64,000 bases of DNA, taken from contig CASETM010000090.1 in the NCBI GenBank assembly GCA_949290865.1, forward strand, positions 1-64,000, given 5' to 3'. The DNA is from an uncultured Bacillota bacterium. Its GTDB lineage: Bacteria; Bacillota_I; Bacilli_A; Erysipelotrichales; Coprobacillaceae. Position 1 is the stretch's first letter. Each line of letters begins with the position of its first letter. This document shows positions 52,715 to 61,485 of this stretch, piece after piece. A model generated the notes under the pieces. That model was given only the letters and a program-made list of their open reading frames with translations, ran no database searches and was not told the DNA's origin. A program made the translations under genes and the position numbers.

Positions 52715-53671
52715 ATGAAAAACAAAATTACAGTATTTGCGTTATCATCATCATTAAAGTTAGCACAAGATATTTGTGATAATTTAGGTTGTGAATTAGG
52801 AAAATCTGTTGTTCATCATTTTGCAGATGGAGAAATATTAGTTGAATTAGGAGAATCTGTACGTGGGAAAGACGTTTTTATCGTACAGTCTACATCTAAT
52901 CCAGTAACTGAAAATTTAATGGAAATCCTGGTATTGGCAGATGCCTTAAAAAGAGCATCAGCTAAAGAAATTACAGCAATTATTCCATATTTTGGTTATG
53001 CTAGACAAGACAGAAAAGCAAAACCAAGACAACCAATCACTGCGAAACTGGTTGCCGATCTGCTAACGACAGCAGGTATTAATAGAGTAGTAACTATTGA
53101 TTTACATGCTGCACAGATTCAGGGATTCTTCAATATCCCAGTTGATGAAATGCAGGCATTGCCTTTGATCTGTAATTATTTTAAAAACAAAAATCTAGAA
53201 AACATTTGCGTTGTTTCGCCTGATCATGGTGGGGCAACACGTGCTAGAAAATTGGCAGTAGCCTTAGATTGTCCAGTAGCAATCATTGATAAAAGAAGGC
53301 CAAAACCTAATGTGGCAGAAATTATGGGGGTTTTAGGAGATGTTAAAGGAAAAGAATGTATCATGGTCGATGATATGATCGATACAGGAGGAACGATTAT
53401 TGCTGGAATTGATATGCTGTTAGAAAAAGGAGCAACAAATGTTTATGTAGCCTGTACACATCCGGTTTTCTCTGGACCAGCTGTTGACAGACTGAAAAAC
53501 AGTGCTGCTAAAGAAGTCATTGTTACTGATACAATTATTTTACCTGAAGAAAAGAAATTTGATAAACTGAAAGTAGTAACGACAGCTGCAATGTTAGCGA
53601 AAACAATTGAAAGTATTGAAAATGATTTACCAGTTTCTAATGTGTTTCAGGAATTCGATTTTGCACAATAA
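52715..53671 (+). CDS. prs: ribose-phosphate pyrophosphokinase
   Basis: A 318-residue enzyme that makes PRPP from ribose 5-phosphate and ATP. Conserved DLHAAQIQGFFNIPVD, the flexible loop DKRRPKPN and the PRPP site CIMVDDMIDTGGT are present. Co-transcribed with glmU. Confidence 0.97.
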   Translation: MKNKITVFALSSSLKLAQDICDNLGCELGKSVVHHFADGEILVELGESVRGKDVFIVQSTSNPVTENLMEILVLADALKRASAKEITAIIPYFGYARQDRKAKPRQPITAKLVADLLTTAGINRVVTIDLHAAQIQGFFNIPVDEMQALPLICNYFKNKNLENICVVSPDHGGATRARKLAVALDCPVAIIDKRRPKPNVAEIMGVLGDVKGKECIMVDDMIDTGGTIIAGIDMLLEKGATNVYVACTHPVFSGPAVDRLKNSAAKEVIVTDTIILPEEKKFDKLKVVTTAAMLAKTIESIENDLPVSNVFQEFDFAQ

Positions 53672-53677
53672 AATATC

Positions 53678-53703
53678 GAGGTCTTTATGACCTCTTTTTT
53701 TTA
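53678..53703 (+). terminator. terminator of glmU-prs
   Basis: Stem GAGGTC/GACCTC, five-base loop, eight T. Confidence 0.9.
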
Positions 53704-53812
53704 TGAAAAAATTTTAAATATCTTTTCTAAAGTTTAACAAAAACAACGAAACATTATTTTTATATTACAATTCTTTACATAATATCGCTATTTCTGTAAA
53801 AAAATGAAATGC

Positions 53813-53830
53813 TATACTTGATGCGTCAAG
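53813..53830 (+). promoter_or_regulatory. -10 box with overlapping dyad before the ABC importer operon
   Basis: TATACT (53813-53818) overlaps the dyad CTTGA-TGCG-TCAAG (53817-53830). The -35 is weak. The dyad could be an operator; it ends beside the AGGAGG ribosome site. Confidence 0.4.
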
Positions 53831-53845
53831 GAGGAAATATAAAAA

Positions 53846-54946
53846 ATGAAAAAAAGATTTTTAAAAGCAGGATTATGTGCTCTTATGGTCGGTGGTTTTT
53901 TAACAGGATGTTCTGAAGAAAGTACCAAAACACAAGTTGATTTGAACTCACTGACTATTCAAGAAATTACAGAAAAAGCAAAAGAAGATGGAGAAATTCA
54001 ATCAGTAGGAATGCCTGATACGTGGGCTAATTGGATTGAAACATGGCAAGAAATTGAAGAAACATATGGAATCAAACATTCAGATACGGATATGTCAAGT
54101 GCAGAAGAATTGGCGATTTTCAAAAATGAAGCAAATGATGCAACAAAAGATATTGGTGATGTTGGGCAATCATTTGGACCAGTTGCTGAAGAACAGGGAA
54201 TTACTTTAGCTTATAAAACATCATATTGGGATTCAATTCCTGATTGGGCTAAAGATGATGATGGAGACTGGATTATTGGTTATTATGGAACAATGACCTT
54301 TATTACGAATAAAGATCTGGTTGCTGATGCACCAACAAGCTGGCAGGATATATTAAATGGTGATTATACATTAACAGTAGGTGATGTTTCAGTAGCAACT
54401 CAGGCTCAAAGTGCATTATTAAGTGCTTCTATTGCTTTTGGAGGAGATGAAAGTAATATTCAGCCTGGACTGGATTTCTTTAAAACATTAGCAGAAGAAG
54501 GACGTTTAGATATGGGTGATGCCAGTGTAGCACGTCTTGAAAAAGGAGAAATCGAAGTCGCAGTTCTTTGGGATTATAACGCTTTAGGATATCGTTCACA
54601 AATTATGAAAAATAACAGTAAAGCTAACTTTGAAGTTTCAGTACCAACAGATGGAGCAATTCAAAGTGGATATTGTACGATAATTAATGGATATACTAAA
54701 CGACCTTATGCAGCAGCTTTAGCTAGAGAATATATTTTATCAGACGAAGGTCAGATTAACCTGGCTAAAGGATTTGCTCGTCCAATTCGTGATGATGTTG
54801 AATTACCTGAAGAAGTTAAAGCAAAATTATTACCTGATGAACAGTATAAAAATGCACGTTTTATCGAAGATCAGGAAGCTTGGGACAAGTCAGTTGAAGA
54901 CTTAGCTACTGCCTGGCAGGAAGAAGTTGTTGCTTATGCAAAATAA
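53846..54946 (+). CDS. ABC importer extracellular solute-binding lipoprotein
   Basis: A 366-residue lipoprotein (lipobox LTGC, Cys22) of the type that binds polyamines, iron, thiamine or phosphonates (family 1/PotD-FbpA-like): early MPDTWANWIETWQEIEE, YGTMTFITNKDLV, and C-terminal YAAALAREYILSDEGQ. The ligand cannot be read from sequence, but the hydrolase encoded next suggests a phosphorus-containing compound. AAGGAGG ribosome site. The next gene overlaps its end. Confidence 0.85.
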   Translation: MKKRFLKAGLCALMVGGFLTGCSEESTKTQVDLNSLTIQEITEKAKEDGEIQSVGMPDTWANWIETWQEIEETYGIKHSDTDMSSAEELAIFKNEANDATKDIGDVGQSFGPVAEEQGITLAYKTSYWDSIPDWAKDDDGDWIIGYYGTMTFITNKDLVADAPTSWQDILNGDYTLTVGDVSVATQAQSALLSASIAFGGDESNIQPGLDFFKTLAEEGRLDMGDASVARLEKGEIEVAVLWDYNALGYRSQIMKNNSKANFEVSVPTDGAIQSGYCTIINGYTKRPYAAALAREYILSDEGQINLAKGFARPIRDDVELPEEVKAKLLPDEQYKNARFIEDQEAWDKSVEDLATAWQEEVVAYAK

Positions 54947-55775
54947 AAAAACTGTATTTGTCTTATTGGACGGATTAGCAAGTAATTATGCTAAGGAACA
55001 TCTTGGTTATTTGGAACACTTATGTGAAAACAATAAAGCAGCGAAATATGAGGTGCTGGGAGAACTGCCTAGTGCCTCGCGTCCTATGTATGAAACAATA
55101 TTTACTGGTAAGCCTGTTTATGAACATGGGATAACAAATAATGAAATTTGTCGCTTGTCGAATCAAGAACATTTGTTTCATCTGCTTCATCAGCAAGACA
55201 GAAAAAGCTTGGTACTAGGATATTACTGGTTAAGTGAATTGTATATATCTGCACCATTTGAAAAATCAGTAGATATTTATCACGATGATGGAAATGCTGA
55301 TATTACAAAAGGATTCTTTTATTATGATGATGCCTTTCCTGACAGCCATTTATATTCATTAGCATCTTCATTGATGTGTAATGAATATTATGATTTTGTC
55401 GTTATTCACCCTATGGGCATTGATGATGCTGGACACAAATATGGTGCTGCGTCAAAAGAATATGCTGAAGCTGTTATTGAAAATGATAAGCTGTTATCAT
55501 CATATATTCCTACATGGATGCAACAGGGATATAGTATAGTTGTCGCTTCTGATCATGGAATGAGTGATGCAGGATATCATGGTGGAAAAAGCGATTTACA
55601 ACGTAATACAGCTCTTTATATTATAGATCAGGCAGTTATTGGAGGATATCATACAAAAAAATTATCGACTTTAGATATTGCTCCGTTACTTTGCACTCTG
55701 CTAGGGGTGCAAAAAACACAAAAAATGAAATTGTTGGAGGTGAAGTTCAAAAATGAAAACGAAAATAATGCATAA
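54936..55775 (+). CDS. alkaline-phosphatase-superfamily hydrolase (cytoplasmic)
   Basis: A 279-residue metal hydrolase of the nucleotide pyrophosphatase/phosphodiesterase type. Metal and catalytic residues: Asp in VLLDG, nucleophile region SASRPMYETIFTG, HPMGIDDAGH, SDHGM and GYHGG, so both metal sites look complete. No signal peptide, so it would act on imported substrate. Start ATG 54936 lies inside the end of the binding-protein gene (11-base overlap); upstream TTG codons are alternatives. It could cleave a phosphonate (as phosphonoacetate hydrolase does) or a phosphodiester. Confidence 0.82.
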   Translation: MQNKKTVFVLLDGLASNYAKEHLGYLEHLCENNKAAKYEVLGELPSASRPMYETIFTGKPVYEHGITNNEICRLSNQEHLFHLLHQQDRKSLVLGYYWLSELYISAPFEKSVDIYHDDGNADITKGFFYYDDAFPDSHLYSLASSLMCNEYYDFVVIHPMGIDDAGHKYGAASKEYAEAVIENDKLLSSYIPTWMQQGYSIVVASDHGMSDAGYHGGKSDLQRNTALYIIDQAVIGGYHTKKLSTLDIAPLLCTLLGVQKTQKMKLLEVKFKNENENNA

Positions 55776-56598
55776 ATTCTATTTGATTGCTTTATTGCCT
55801 TTTTTTGTGCTCGTTTTGCTTTTTGAAATATTGCCATTAATTAATATAGTTATAGAAAGTTTTTCGCAAGTCGGTGGAGGTTTTACACTAGATCATTTTA
55901 TTCGTATTTTTTCTACTCGTTTGTATCAGCAGTCTATTTATAATAGTGTTTGGATTTCTATTTTTTCAGCGTTATGTGGGATTTTCATTGCTTTTTTAGG
56001 AGCAAAAGCAGCATATAATGCCAGTACAAAAGTACGAAATATATTTTCTACAGTATTAAATATTACTAGCAATTTTGCTGGTGTGCCATTAGCTTTTGCG
56101 TTTATGATCCTTTTAGGAAATGTAGGAATTTTGACATTAATTGGAAAAAACTATGGTATTGATTTTTTAGCGAACTATGATCTTTACACCATTAATGGTT
56201 TATTACTAACATATATTTACTTTCAAATTCCTTTAGGAACATTGTTGATGTTGCCAGCTTTTGGGGGATTAAGAAAAGAATGGAAAGAAGCAGTCAGTCT
56301 GTTAGGTGGAAATAGTTTTCATTATTGGTTCAAGGTTGCTATTCCTTCTTTACTTCCAAGTATATTGGGAACAATATCTGTTTTATTTGCAAATTCTCTG
56401 GCAGCATATGGAACAGCCTATGCTTTATTAAGCAACAATATCTCGTTGTTACCAATTCGTATTTCACAGCAGTTTGTTGGTGAAGTTGTTCAAAATCAGG
56501 AATTTGGCTGTGCTTTATCACTGGTCATGATTGCATTAATGGTTGTTTCTGTTCTTGTAACAAATAAACTTCAGAAAAAATCAGGAGGAGTAAGATGA
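55753..56598 (+). CDS. ABC importer permease 1
   Basis: A 281-residue permease with six helices and the EAA-loop (EWKEAVSLLGGNSFHYWFKVAIPSLLPS) that contacts the ATPase. GGAGG nine bases upstream lies in the hydrolase gene, which it overlaps by 23 bases. It overlaps permease 2 by four bases. Confidence 0.9.
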   Translation: MKTKIMHKFYLIALLPFFVLVLLFEILPLINIVIESFSQVGGGFTLDHFIRIFSTRLYQQSIYNSVWISIFSALCGIFIAFLGAKAAYNASTKVRNIFSTVLNITSNFAGVPLAFAFMILLGNVGILTLIGKNYGIDFLANYDLYTINGLLLTYIYFQIPLGTLLMLPAFGGLRKEWKEAVSLLGGNSFHYWFKVAIPSLLPSILGTISVLFANSLAAYGTAYALLSNNISLLPIRISQQFVGEVVQNQEFGCALSLVMIALMVVSVLVTNKLQKKSGGVR

Positions 56599-57395
56599 AA
56601 TTAAAAACACATTTTATAGATGGTTTTGTACTTTTGATCATTGCTTCGTTTTTGATTATCCCATTAGCGTTAACTTTTCTTTATTCGGTTTTTACAGAAT
56701 GGATGAATATTTTACCTACTGGTTTTACTTTGAATTTTTATGCTCAGATTTTTTCTGATGGAGCATTCATTAATTCATTGCTGAGATCAATCATCATTTC
56801 TTTTGTACCAGTTTGCATCTGTACGGTAGCTTTACTGCTGGTTTTATATGTAACGACACTTTATATGCCAAAGTTAGAAAAGTATATTGAAATATTATGT
56901 AATATTCCTTATGCAATTCAGGGAGTTATTCTGGCAGTTGGGATTATATCTTTATATTCAGGAAAACCTGGTATTTTATCTCAGCGTTTATTTCTTCTTG
57001 TTGGAGCGTACTGTATCATTATACTACCGTATACATTTAGAGGTTTAAAAAATACGATAGGTGCTCTCAATGTTAAATGTGTTATTGAAGCAGCACAGGT
57101 ACTAGGTTGCTCAAAACTTCATGCATTTTTTATAATTGTTATTCCTCAGATGAAAAGAGGAATTATATCAACAATGTTATTGGCTTTTACAATGCTGTTT
57201 GCTGATTTCGTGGTTGTTAATATGATTGCTGGCAGTGCTTTTAGAACAGCAGGAATATATCTTTATCAGACAATGTCAAAATCTGGACAGTTATCAAGTG
57301 CTATTATTGTGATTTTATTTGTTACAACATTAATCATTTCAACATTGACATTGTTCATGCAAAATAAAACCATTGCCAAAAGGAGGAAAAAATAA
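56595..57395 (+). CDS. ABC importer permease 2
   Basis: A 266-residue partner permease with six helices and the EAA-loop IEAAQVLGCSKLHAFFIIVIPQMKRG. Begins in the last codons of permease 1 and ends one base into the ATPase gene. Confidence 0.9.
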   Translation: MKLKTHFIDGFVLLIIASFLIIPLALTFLYSVFTEWMNILPTGFTLNFYAQIFSDGAFINSLLRSIIISFVPVCICTVALLLVLYVTTLYMPKLEKYIEILCNIPYAIQGVILAVGIISLYSGKPGILSQRLFLLVGAYCIIILPYTFRGLKNTIGALNVKCVIEAAQVLGCSKLHAFFIIVIPQMKRGIISTMLLAFTMLFADFVVVNMIAGSAFRTAGIYLYQTMSKSGQLSSAIIVILFVTTLIISTLTLFMQNKTIAKRRKK

Positions 57396-58414
57396 TGTCT
57401 TATATAGAATTTAAAGATATATGTAAAAGCTATGATGGAGAAAATCAGATTCTAAAAAGTATCAATTTAAATATTGAAAAAGGTGAATTGGTCACTTTAC
57501 TGGGACCAAGTGGCTGTGGGAAATCAACATTATTAAGATCACTAGCTGGATTAGAGCAGATTAGTTCCGGAAAAATTATTCTGGATGGAGAAGATATTAC
57601 GAATGTTCCTGTACAAAAAAGAGGAATTGGTATGGTCTTCCAGCAATATTCCCTATTTCAGAATATGAATGTAGAAGATAACATTGCTTTTGGTTTGAAA
57701 ATTTCGAAAGTTGCAAAAAAAGAAATAGATGAGCGTGTTAAACGTGTTATTGAAATGGTTGATCTGAAAGGGAAAGAAAAAAGATATCCGGATCAGTTAT
57801 CTGGCGGGCAACAGCAGCGAGTAGCTATTGCCAGAGCTATTGTTATGGAACCCAAAGTGCTGTTATTAGATGAACCTCTGAGTGCAATTGATGCGAAACT
57901 TAGACGTGAGTTACAGGAAAAAATCAAACGTGTTCAAAAAGAATTGAAAATTACAACGGTTTTCGTGACTCATGATCAGGATGAAGCGATGATCATGTCT
58001 GATAAGATTCATTTGATGAATCAGGGAATTATTGAGCAAAGCGGTAATCCAGTAGAACTTTATACTCATCCAGTTTCAAAGTTTGCTGCTGAATTTATTG
58101 GACATTATAATATTTTAAGCAAAGAACAGTTAATAAAACTTTTTCCTGACAAAATATTTGAAAATAATTATTATGCAATCAGACCAGAGACTATTCTTAT
58201 TCAAAATGAACAAATTAACGATCCTCAGATGTATGCTTTTAAAGCACATGTAGATTCCTACATATCACGTGGAAATGTTTTAAGATATACATTACGTTGT
58301 AAAGATGTCATTATTAAATCAGAAGCTCTTTTTAGAAGTTTTACATTATTTGAAAAAGGACAGGAAGTTTATGTAGGGATTGAACCACATAATATTCTGG
58401 CAATTAAAGATTAG
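57395..58414 (+). CDS. ABC importer ATPase
   Basis: A 339-residue ATPase. Walker A GPSGCGKST (about 38-46), Q-loop QQYSLFQ, signature LSGGQQQR, Walker B VLLLDEPLS and switch His in VTHDQDEA. The C-terminal 100 residues form a TOBE-type domain (IRPETILI, IEPHNILAI), usual for polyamine/iron/phosphonate importers. AGGAGG precedes the ATG. Confidence 0.93.
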   Translation: MSYIEFKDICKSYDGENQILKSINLNIEKGELVTLLGPSGCGKSTLLRSLAGLEQISSGKIILDGEDITNVPVQKRGIGMVFQQYSLFQNMNVEDNIAFGLKISKVAKKEIDERVKRVIEMVDLKGKEKRYPDQLSGGQQQRVAIARAIVMEPKVLLLDEPLSAIDAKLRRELQEKIKRVQKELKITTVFVTHDQDEAMIMSDKIHLMNQGIIEQSGNPVELYTHPVSKFAAEFIGHYNILSKEQLIKLFPDKIFENNYYAIRPETILIQNEQINDPQMYAFKAHVDSYISRGNVLRYTLRCKDVIIKSEALFRSFTLFEKGQEVYVGIEPHNILAIKD

Positions 58415-58501
58415 ACGATTTGATCAGATAAGATTAAATTGTCTTTTCCTGTTTTTGTATTTGTTAGAATTAGATATAATAGAAATAAAGGAAGTGAGAA
58501 C

Positions 58502-59326
58502 ATGAGCAAGCAGAATTTACATACCCATTCTTTATATTGTGATGGCAGTGATTCTATCGAAGCAATGGTACAGGCAGCTATTGAAAAGGGGTTTGGTGTA
58601 CTGGGTTTTTCAGGTCATGGAAACTGTCGTCATATTGATAATTATTCAATGGATGAAAAAAATACTCAGAAATATATTCATGATGTTTTGACAGTAAAAG
58701 AAAAATACAAAGATAAGATTAATATCTTTTTAGGAATAGAACAGGATGTTTTGGGACAACGTTTTTTTCGAGAAGAAGGATATAAATATGTCATAGGAAG
58801 CGTTCATTTTGTTAAGGCTGGGGAAGATTATCTGGCAATTGATGAAAGCAAGCAGATTACAAAGCAGATTGTTGATTATTATGGCAGTTTTTTGGCATAT
58901 GCCAGAAATTATTTTGAAGAAGTAAAGAAACTCATTTACATGGATGAAGTAGATATTATTGGTCATTTGGATTTATTGACAAAGTTCAATGAAAATGAAG
59001 AATTTATTGCTTTTTCTGATTCTGACTATTTAAAGATAGCTTTTGAATGCATTGATCTGGGAATTTCTAAAAATAAAATTTTTGAAGTAAATACAGGAGC
59101 TATTGCTAGAGGTTATCGTCAAACCCCTTATCCACATCAGCTTTTGTTGCAGTATATTCATGACCGTGGAGGCAAGATCTGTTTAAACAGTGATTGTCAT
59201 CAAAAAGAAATGCTGGATTGTTATTATGGAGAAGCAATCAAACTGATAAAACAATGTGGTTTTACAACTATGATGGCCCTTACTGAGCAAGGATTTATGG
59301 AAAAAGAAATAGCACATTTTTTATAA
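58502..59326 (+). CDS. PHP-domain phosphoesterase
   Basis: A 274-residue PHP-family metal hydrolase (histidinol-phosphatase type). Metal motifs: HTHSLYCDGSD (first His pair), SGHGN, GIEQD, GSVHF, HLDL and NSDCH. ATG 58502 with GGAAGTGAG; the longer frame from 58439 is not needed. It follows the ABC importer in the same direction (87-base gap, no clear terminator), so it may work on the same imported compound. HisK (histidinol-phosphatase) is the standard alternative; no other his genes are nearby. Confidence 0.85.
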   Translation: MSKQNLHTHSLYCDGSDSIEAMVQAAIEKGFGVLGFSGHGNCRHIDNYSMDEKNTQKYIHDVLTVKEKYKDKINIFLGIEQDVLGQRFFREEGYKYVIGSVHFVKAGEDYLAIDESKQITKQIVDYYGSFLAYARNYFEEVKKLIYMDEVDIIGHLDLLTKFNENEEFIAFSDSDYLKIAFECIDLGISKNKIFEVNTGAIARGYRQTPYPHQLLLQYIHDRGGKICLNSDCHQKEMLDCYYGEAIKLIKQCGFTTMMALTEQGFMEKEIAHFL

Positions 59327-59336
59327 AGAATATAGT

Positions 59337-59365
59337 AAAAGGCAGGAATTTCCTGCCTTTTTTTG
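59337..59365 (+). terminator. terminator of the importer/PHP unit
   Basis: Stem AAAAGGCAGGA/TCCTGCCTTTT with three-base loop, then T-run. Beyond it, to 59575, I see only A/T-rich sequence with a short palindrome. Confidence 0.9.
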
Positions 59366-59575
59366 AAAACAATCATGCGATTCAGGTATAAAATATTTTT
59401 TTGAACATATAATATAAAGCCCGGCTTTAAAAAATAAATATGGTATTTATCGTCATTTCATTTAAATTTTCACAAACCAATTTGTTTATTTCCTAAAAAA
59501 TAAAAATATAATGATGAAAAAAAGCTGATAAAATGGCAATAATTATTATACATCTCCTTTTCTGGGTTTAGAAAT

Positions 59576-59604
59576 TTGACAAACATATGATATTTTGTTA
59601 ATAT
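59576..59604 (+). promoter_or_regulatory. promoter of tatD
   Basis: TTGACA and TAATAT with a 17-base spacer, 18 bases before the ATG. Confidence 0.75.
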
Positions 59605-59622
59605 TCACGGCGAGGTGATTTT

Positions 59623-60381
59623 ATGTACTTTGATACCCATTGTCATTTGAACAGTGAACAGCTTTATCCTGAACATGATGCTTTTATTAAAAAAGCACTC
59701 GCCAATCAGGTTGATCATATGATTGTTTTTGGCTATGATCTGGAATCATCAAAAAAAGCAGTGGAACTGGCAAAAGCTTATGATTTTATTTATGCTGCTG
59801 TTGGCATTGGTCCAAATGACTGTCTAGAAACAGGTGATCATGATTTAGCAATCATAGATGAGTATTTAAATGAACCAAAAGTTGTAGCACTTGGCGAAAT
59901 CGGGCTGGATTATTATTGGGATGATGTTCCAAAGGAAAAACAGATGGATATTTTTCAAAAACAGATTCTTTTGGCGAAGAAACATCACAAACCTATCGTT
60001 ATTCATTGTCGCGATGCGTACGAAGATACCTACCAAGTGTTAAAAAATAATGGACATCCAGGAGTCATGCATTGTTACAGTGGGTCTGCACAAATGGCAG
60101 AAAGATTTATTAAGCTAGGATTTTATATCTCTTTGGCCGGACCTGTGACTTTTAAAAATGCTAGGGTACCTAAGGATGTGGCAGAAAAAATAAGTTTAGA
60201 ATATTTATTAATTGAAACTGACTGTCCTTATTTAACTCCTCACCCATATCGAGGAAAGTTAAATGAGCCTGCAAATGTTGTTTATATTGCCCAGGAAATA
60301 GCGAAGCTAAAGAACATGGAGATAGAAGACGTTGCAAGAATGACAACGTTTAATGCTAAAAAAGTTTTTGGCATTAAATAG
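59623..60381 (+). CDS. tatD: TatD-family metal-dependent hydrolase
   Basis: A 252-residue TIM-barrel nuclease/deacylase-like enzyme of the TatD/YcfH group. Ligands: FDTHCHLN, GEIGLDYYWD, IVIHCRDA, MHCYSG and ETDCPYLTPHPYRG. Often placed near rnmV/rsmA in Firmicutes; here with the G5/3D protein gene (11-base gap). Confidence 0.93.
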   Translation: MYFDTHCHLNSEQLYPEHDAFIKKALANQVDHMIVFGYDLESSKKAVELAKAYDFIYAAVGIGPNDCLETGDHDLAIIDEYLNEPKVVALGEIGLDYYWDDVPKEKQMDIFQKQILLAKKHHKPIVIHCRDAYEDTYQVLKNNGHPGVMHCYSGSAQMAERFIKLGFYISLAGPVTFKNARVPKDVAEKISLEYLLIETDCPYLTPHPYRGKLNEPANVVYIAQEIAKLKNMEIEDVARMTTFNAKKVFGIK

Positions 60382-60392
60382 GAGGAAAATTA

Positions 60393-61322
60393 ATGAACAG
60401 AATAACAAAAAGTCTTAAAGAGGCAAACCCCCGTTTGAAGGGGTTAATGATTATGATGGTAGTCTATATGATGGTCATGGTTACAACGATCACATCAGGA
60501 GCAACAAATCAGATTGATAATTATCAGGAAACAGTTGCTATTCACTATAAAGATGGAGACAGTGAAACCAAAGACTATCTGGTTAGACAGGATACGGTAA
60601 AAAATGTTTTAGAAGAATTAGATGTTGAATTAAATGAAAAAGATACAGTTAATAAAGAACTGGAATATATTATACAAAGTGATGATCTGTTACAGGTTAA
60701 TCGTATCAGAGAAGCTGAAATCGAGGAAATTCAGACTATTCAGTCACAAACGATTAATACAACAGGATTACATCTGTTTGCTACTGAGGTTGTTCAGCAG
60801 GGGCAGAATGGAGAAGTTGTTAATAAGCTGAAGGTCACATATGAAAACAATAGAGTTGCTAAAAAAGAGTTATTATCAAGTACTGTTACAAAAGAAAAAA
60901 CGGACACTATTATTGCGACTGGAACAGTTCAGCCAGGAGCATATTTTACAGGTAAACTAACAACTTATGGTGGTGACTGTAAAGGTGGAAACGGGACATC
61001 AGCAAGTGGGATTTCGTTAAGTCCAACAAGTGGTGTACAAGGCAGCCATAGTGCTAAACTTTATTATAATGGAAATAGCTACTACTGTCTGGCAGCTGAT
61101 CCATCTATTCCGTTTGGGACAATCATTAAAATAACAAATCATAATTACTCGATTGAGTCTACTGCATATGGCATAGTTGTAGATCGAGGTGGTGCAATCA
61201 AAAAGAACCATATCGATATTTTCAATGGAACAGAAGCAGGAAAATATTTTAAAGGTTCAACAACCAAAGATGTAAGATTTGAAATTGTTTCTGTTGGTAG
61301 TGGAAAGAATTTCTGGAAATAG
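60393..61322 (+). CDS. G5/3D-domain cell-wall protein (YabE/Rpf2-like)
   Basis: A 309-residue surface protein: N-terminal membrane segment (about 18-36), a DUF348 ubiquitin-like repeat (about 45-105), a G5 domain (about 110-185) and a C-terminal 3D domain (about 215-305) with conserved Asp residues (DPSIPFGTIIKI, VVDRGGAIKKNHIDIF). In Bacillus YabE and actinobacterial Rpf such proteins cleave peptidoglycan in growth or resuscitation. Located next to tatD as in Bacillus. Confidence 0.88.
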   Translation: MNRITKSLKEANPRLKGLMIMMVVYMMVMVTTITSGATNQIDNYQETVAIHYKDGDSETKDYLVRQDTVKNVLEELDVELNEKDTVNKELEYIIQSDDLLQVNRIREAEIEEIQTIQSQTINTTGLHLFATEVVQQGQNGEVVNKLKVTYENNRVAKKELLSSTVTKEKTDTIIATGTVQPGAYFTGKLTTYGGDCKGGNGTSASGISLSPTSGVQGSHSAKLYYNGNSYYCLAADPSIPFGTIIKITNHNYSIESTAYGIVVDRGGAIKKNHIDIFNGTEAGKYFKGSTTKDVRFEIVSVGSGKNFWK

Positions 61323-61327
61323 ATAGG

Positions 61328-61358
61328 GCATATATGAGCAGTCATATATGCTTTTTTT
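61328..61358 (+). terminator. terminator of tatD-G5/3D unit
   Basis: Perfect 10-bp stem GCATATATGA/TCATATATGC, four-base loop, seven T. Confidence 0.9.
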
Positions 61359-61430
61359 ATTTGCAAAAAAGAAATTAACAGAAAATAATGAGAATATTTT
61401 TATAATCACAGAGAGGAAGACTTTTTTCTT

Positions 61431-61459
61431 TTGTAAATGGAGTGGTGATGTAGTACAAT
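61431..61459 (+). promoter_or_regulatory. promoter of mnmG-rsmG
   Basis: TTGTAA and TACAAT with a 17-base spacer, 26 bases before the mnmG start. Confidence 0.65.
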
Positions 61460-61485
61460 AAGAACGAATTGAAAGGGGTGTTTTT

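Noticed and set aside
59470-59560. 27-codon minus-strand ORF in the gap before tatD
   Set aside because: Its ATG lies within the only possible ribosome site, it has no promoter or terminator, and composition is random A/T.
60393-60470. Riboswitch ahead of the G5/3D wall protein gene
   Set aside because: Only 11 bases separate it from tatD, so there is no leader to hold one.
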